Origin: Pavlovales sp. CCMP2436
Lineage: Eukaryota > Haptophyta > Pavlovophyceae > Pavlovales
Direction of reading: 5' to 3'
Assembly (NCBI GenBank): GCA_026770615.1
Contig: MU631318.1
Location: forward strand, 437,367-455,436
DNA: 18,070 nt
Shown: piece after piece, positions 15,031-18,070 of the stretch
How positions within the stretch are numbered: the stretch's first letter is position 1
Layout: the number at the start of each line of letters is the position of its first letter
Notes under the pieces: model-generated
What the model saw: only the letters and a program-made list of their open reading frames with translations
Told to the model about the DNA's origin: nothing
Databases searched by the model: none
Made by a program: the position numbers and the translations under genes

Positions 15031-15129
15031 GCGCGAGGGGATAGTTGCACACGCCGCAGCTTTGAACGGCTGCTTGGCTGTGCTGCAGTGGGCGCACGCA
15101 AACGGCTGTGATGTGAGCTTCGCGAGCAG
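15031..15129 (+). CDS. Ankyrin-repeat exon, exactly 33 codons
   Basis: Clean acceptor ttttacattcag ending at 15030 and clean donor AG|gtaata at 15130. The exon is 99 nt, one ankyrin period, and reads REGIVAHAAALNGCLAVLQW and AHANGCDVSFAS. Splice phase is the same at both ends, so it can be duplicated or skipped without breaking the frame. The intron that follows carries the 85-bp repeat also found at 1072. This is the best-formed exon of the 3' half. Confidence 0.78.
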
Positions 15130-15141
15130 GTAATAGTTAGT

Positions 15142-15230
15142 TAGTTAGTATGGCCCTTCAACACACCCGCAAACGACCTTGGCGTTGAGGAAGGTACAGC
15201 TTTCGCGTTATCTGCAGTAGGAGGAGGCGC
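15142..15230 (+). repeat. Intron-borne dispersed repeat, copy 2
   Basis: Shares acacccgcaaacg, ggcgttgagg, gctttcgcgttatctgcagt with 1072-1156, again starting about 12-22 bp after a splice donor. Confidence 0.72.
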
Positions 15231-15278
15231 TTAGCCCCCCTGGGCAGCAATCGGCCTTAACGAAGATGGCTAGACTTC

Positions 15279-15297
15279 GTGTGAGCTTCGCGAACAG
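15279..15297 (+). pseudogene. Duplicated exon end plus donor
   Basis: tgtgagcttcgcgaacag|gtaata repeats the last 18 nt and donor of the exon at 15031-15129. Confidence 0.6.
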
Positions 15298-15403
15298 GTA
15301 ATAAAACTGAACAAATGAAGAATTGTGAACGTTGAAAGAATTTGTAATTTTTTTTAAAGAAGGATACAATTAATGCGGCTCACATGCAAAGGTGGCCCTA
15401 CTT

Positions 15404-15468
15404 TTAATTAATAGTTCTTTTAACGCCTTCCCACTTGCAGCCCCTGTCGGAGGCGTAGGGGCATGGCG
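15404..15468 (+). mobile_element. 65-bp acceptor-core element, copy
   Basis: ttaattaatagttcttttaa, cgccttcccacttgcag, cccctgtcggaggcgtaggg, gcatg. The cttgcag core is kept; the 3' tail is shorter than in the copies at 11274 and 12285. Confidence 0.75.
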
Positions 15469-15623
15469 CCTGCTACACTTATTTACTCTCTTTCATTTGC
15501 GTTTTTCTAACTTCTTTAAGGTGATGCTAAAGCTCAACAGATTGACGCTCAGACGCCGACACCCGGGGCCACCTGGACGCAGAGACTGCGCCCCAGGCGG
15601 TAGAAAAGGCATCTTCACATTAT

Positions 15624-16104
15624 ATAACAGACCTATTCTTGCACTTATGAAAGTGTATGTATATATTAATAGCTCAGCAGTGTGCGAAAAATGTCTGAGA
15701 ATAAAGCTGGTATCGAGCGATCGAGCAGGGCGGCAGTTCTAGCCGATATTGCAGCCCCCACCCCTACCCACCCCACCGACACACACTAACACACATTCGA
15801 ACTACTTTCTCGCAGCGAGGAGGGGGGTGGCAGAGTCACGTCTACACTAGCCCTGTCCTCTCATCGTCACTCTGGAATATGATAAAAGGGGTATCATAAC
15901 ATCATCATAACAGACCACTTCCTCGCACATATGAAAGTGTATGTATCTATTAGTAGCTCAGCAGTGTGCGAAAGGCGACATGTCTAAGAATGAAGCTGGG
16001 ATTGAGCGATCGAGCAGGGCGGCAGTTGTAGCTGATACTCCCACCCCCAGCCCTACCCACCCCACCGACACACACTAACACACATTCGAACTACTTTCTT
16101 GCAG
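15624..16104 (+). repeat. Tandem duplication of an intron end with two splice acceptors (15624-15815 and 15907-16104)
   Basis: Both copies share ataacagacc, tatgaaagtgtatgtat, tagctcagcagtgtgcgaaa, gagcgatcgagcagggcggc, cctacccaccccaccgacac and cattcgaactactttct, and end in cgcag or tgcag. They are 283-289 bp apart. Only the second acceptor is followed by an ankyrin exon; the first is followed by a G-rich non-coding segment. Each copy also contains attaRtagctcagca, close to the head of the 80-bp element. Confidence 0.8.
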
Positions 16105-16187
16105 AGCCGCTGTGCTTGGGATTCACCTGCCGGTACTTAAGTGGCTACGCGCCATTGGCTACACCTTGGGCTCGCTCACTCTCCATG
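16105..16187 (+). CDS. Ankyrin-repeat exon, one unit (last seen)
   Basis: Acceptor ctttcttgcag at 16094-16104. The exon reads AAVLGIHLPVLKWLRAIGYT, then LGSLTLH, and ends CCATG|gtgtgc at 16188, the same exon-intron edge as the other units. The HLPVLKWLRAIGY core is a normal unit. Nothing further downstream matches the family, so the C-terminus is either beyond an intron in an unrecognised exon or lost. Confidence 0.7.
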
Positions 16188-16198
16188 GTGTGCGCGTT

Positions 16199-16646
16199 CT
16201 TTTTTTGTTTTTTTATATCTACTACCATATTCCAGTTTGATAACTAACTTGCATGCTTATACCTTACCTGAACCATTCAACTATTTCATAAAACACGTGA
16301 ATGCTTCTACCTAAAATTGTGTGATAGCCTGGTGGGCGGTTAGTCTTGGTTTTGCAAAGCTTTTAGTCGATAGTCCGGATCTGTCCTTCCGGACAAGAAT
16401 GAGTAGTCTTACACAAAGTTGTTCACATTTGCTGTCGACAACAAATCGCACAGGCGCTCGCTAGTTCGTGAAGGCAGAGCAACTCGACGAAGCCTCAGCA
16501 GGTTTTTTTTTTTTTTTGTTTTTTTATATCTGTCCGATATAGACTCACGCGGATACTCAAAACACAAGTGAAACAAAACATACGGGAACGCAATGGCAAG
16601 GATGGATGTAGTGGCGCTCGGCCCTTTTTATTCGTTTAATTTATAA
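16199..16646. other. Non-coding stretch
   Basis: Two copies of a T-rich block, ttttttgtttttttatatct, lie at 16199-16220 and about 16509-16531. A small hairpin (gtccgga and tccggac, 16373-16394) lies between them. I see no gene. Confidence 0.5.
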
Positions 16647-16913
16647 CAACGCCCCAAGCTGCGTCCGGGTCTTTATCGAACAGGTATCATATTCGACATC
16701 GAGGCGGCCTACCGCGGCGAACGTGAGACCAAGCTGACGGCGGGGAGGCAAACGGCTATCGAGGATGTCCTGGCTTGGCTTCAGGCGATTATCGGCTGTC
16801 CGGACGATGTCGGTGGCTTCGGCTTTGGCGACGAGGACGGGGAGAATGAGGAGTTGTCGGAGGAATCTGAGATGTTGGCGGGTTTGTGGACTCTAACAAA
16901 TTACCTTTGCTAG
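16647..16913 (+). CDS. Unrecognised coding segment, probably a 3' exon
   Basis: The frame is open from after a TAA at 16644 to the TAG at 16911-16913, 88 codons, with no early ATG. An acceptor-like tcgaacag at 16677-16684 may be the real exon start, but it falls in another phase. It reads GIIFDIEAAYRGERETKLTA, GRQTAIEDVLAWLQAIIG and an acidic end rich in Glu and Asp (GDEDGENEELSEESEM). Third positions are mostly G/C until the last ten codons. It looks like the C-terminal part of a soluble, mixed-charge protein with two helices. No family is recognised, and it does not resemble the ankyrin units before it. Confidence 0.45.
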   Translation, partial: QRPKLRPGLYRTGIIFDIEAAYRGERETKLTAGRQTAIEDVLAWLQAIIGCPDDVGGFGFGDEDGENEELSEESEMLAGLWTLTNYLC

Positions 16914-17203
16914 AATTGCCACCCGCCTCAGTGACGGATTCAGAGTATTCAAACGAATATTTTATATAAACGCATACAGTTAAAAATATTTAAAGTATAA
17001 TTTGCACAATTTTATATTTATACAGTCTTACTGTAACCTAGTAAAGAAATTACTCTATTTGTAATAATATCATATCATAGTGCGATGCCGATGATGCTAT
17101 GACGTATATAAAAATATGCACAAAAGGCGTGTATATTATTATTCAATTCAGGTGAACATAGACCACGGATTTAAAATTGTCTATATGCTGACGTCCAATA
17201 GCG
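16914..17203. other. AT-rich intergenic stretch
   Basis: No gene-like reading. It lies between the 3' ends of the two convergent coding segments and contains several ataaa-type motifs that could serve for polyadenylation. Confidence 0.5.
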
Positions 17204-17710
17204 CTAACTAAGTACCGGTCGCCGTCTCTCGAGGAACAGGCGCTGCCTGCACGCCGCGGTGCCCGCAAGCTCCAACGCGTGCCGTTCTGAAGCGCGCGCA
17301 GCGCCCGCCGCATTGCTCGAAGCTCTTCTTGCACCAGGTGCGATGGTAGAGCTACCGCCGCTGCCGCCGAGTGCGCCCGCGATGCGCGTGCTGAGCTCCA
17401 GCCAAATGCGCCCGGCGGCGGCGCATTCGTAGCCCGCGGCAGCCATCGTGCGTGCCTCGTCGGGGGAAAGAGCAGGCGGACTTTTAAAAGCAGTTGCGGG
17501 ATTTTTGTTCTGAAGGGGCTTTTTGCCTCTCGGACTGTTTCTTTGAGAGGCGTCGTTTTGGGTGTGGCGGGAACTCGGCCGAGAGACGGAGAGCTCGTCC
17601 CAGATGCGGCCGCACGCGCTGCGCCGGTTTCGGAGTTTTTGGGAGCCCTCGGGAGCTACTGCGCGCACGAGCGCACCCAGTGCGTGGAGCTCCGAACGGC
17701 TCGCACGCAC
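17204..17710 (-). CDS. Hypothetical Ala/Arg/Ser-rich protein segment
   Basis: Open on the - strand to a TAG at 17204-17206 with strong G/C third-position bias; the open frame begins near 17710 at GTG, not ATG. Upstream lies a long pyrimidine tract (ccctccctcatcccccctcc and on) ending in aaag, so this may be an internal or last exon. An ATG inside at about 17446 (MAAAGYECAAAGRIWLELST) is an alternative start. Two related segments, CGRIWDELSVS and AGRIWLELSTR, suggest an internal duplication. The middle is basic and polar, without membrane segments. No family is recognised. Confidence 0.45.
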   Translation of the reverse strand: MRASRSELHALGALVRAVAPEGSQKLRNRRSACGRIWDELSVSRPSSRHTQNDASQRNSPRGKKPLQNKNPATAFKSPPALSPDEARTMAAAGYECAAAGRIWLELSTRIAGALGGSGGSSTIAPGARRASSNAAGAARASERHALELAGTAACRQRLFLERRRPVLS

Positions 17711-17753
17711 CTTTGGGTTGGGGCGGGGAGGGGGGATGAGGGAGGGGATGTTT

Positions 17754-17800
17754 GTGCGTGTGTGTGTATGTGTGTGTGTTATTGTGTGTATGTTATCGTG
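17754..17800. repeat. TG microsatellite
   Basis: Interrupted (TG)n with tgtgtgta and tgtatgt variants, upstream of the - strand segment at 17204-17710. Confidence 0.8.
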
Positions 17801-18070
17801 TACAAAATTTGCACCGAATCACACGTTACATAGTCTCTTAAATACACACTTGGGGGGAATATAGAATGCTGTTGTATTTCTCTCACCAACAAACATTTAA
17901 AAAGGGTCTCGAAACCAACATATTCAACAGGAAAGCACGCACCACACAGGCGTCCCAATCCAGTGGCCGATAAACTGAACCGGACCAGGGGAGGATCAGG
18001 TCGTCTGGAACGAGAGGGATAGCACCCGCCGCTAGCACCTATTTTAACATACATATGGGGGGTAGGAGGG
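17801..18070. other. Window end, no supported gene
   Basis: A 91-codon - strand frame (17779-18054, ATG at 18054) starts MYVKIGASGGCYPSRS but loses any coding character in its second half, where it runs into the TG microsatellite. It could be a first exon of the segment at 17204-17710, but no donor stands out. Confidence 0.3.

Noticed and set aside
10725..16187. Giant-virus origin for the F-box/ankyrin array
   Set aside because: Such proteins occur in giant viruses, but the introns, microsatellites and repeated intron modules here fit a nuclear gene; no viral core gene is seen nearby.
16373..16394. Small hairpin gtccgga / tccggac
   Set aside because: A 7-bp stem with an 8-base loop is within chance expectation; no context supports a role.

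Overview
The window looks like nuclear DNA of an intron-bearing eukaryotic microalga. GC-rich exons with strong G/C third-position bias sit in AT-rich non-coding DNA full of microsatellites, GT...AG splice sites can be read around several exons, and the protein families fit a marine protist: F-box/ankyrin arrays with [21 protein letters not shown] units, a DUF3494-type ice-binding domain, and a TIR-like membrane protein. The ice-binding domain hints at a cold-water lineage such as a haptophyte or pelagophyte. This is inference; no rRNA or other taxonomic marker is present.

Layout. 1-5900 is mostly AT-rich repeat DNA with degenerate coding scraps: a + strand array of mini-exon repeats (568-1049), a coding remnant at 1605-2317, a short ORF pair near 3274-3485, and two 39-nt mini-exons on the - strand (4422-4563). 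5940-6700 is GC-rich and holds a 0.2-kb tandem duplication. 6752-9544 (- strand) is the main gene, about 930 codons: membrane anchor, Cys/His cluster, PDZ-like domain, TIR-like domain and a multi-pass membrane C-terminus. Head-to-head with it, on the + strand at 9690-10663, is a broken ice-binding domain joined to a long Ser-Pro-rich tail. From 10725 to 16187 (+) runs an F-box/ankyrin gene or decaying array: an N-terminal coiled coil and F-box-like segment, then ankyrin exons, several close to one 33-residue repeat, separated by introns rich in TA, GTT, GTA and GAT microsatellites and mobile-looking repeats. 16647-16913 (+) and 17204-17710 (-) are unrecognised coding segments.

At least four dispersed repeat families recur. 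They include an 80-bp element (715-794) flanked by a perfect 9-bp target-site duplication, a roughly 65-bp element in five copies that carries a splice-acceptor-like core, and an 85-bp repeat that twice lies just inside an intron after the donor. Almost every real gene is interrupted by single-base indels, several at short homopolymers. The assembly may therefore be unpolished, or the region may be decaying; the sequence alone does not decide.
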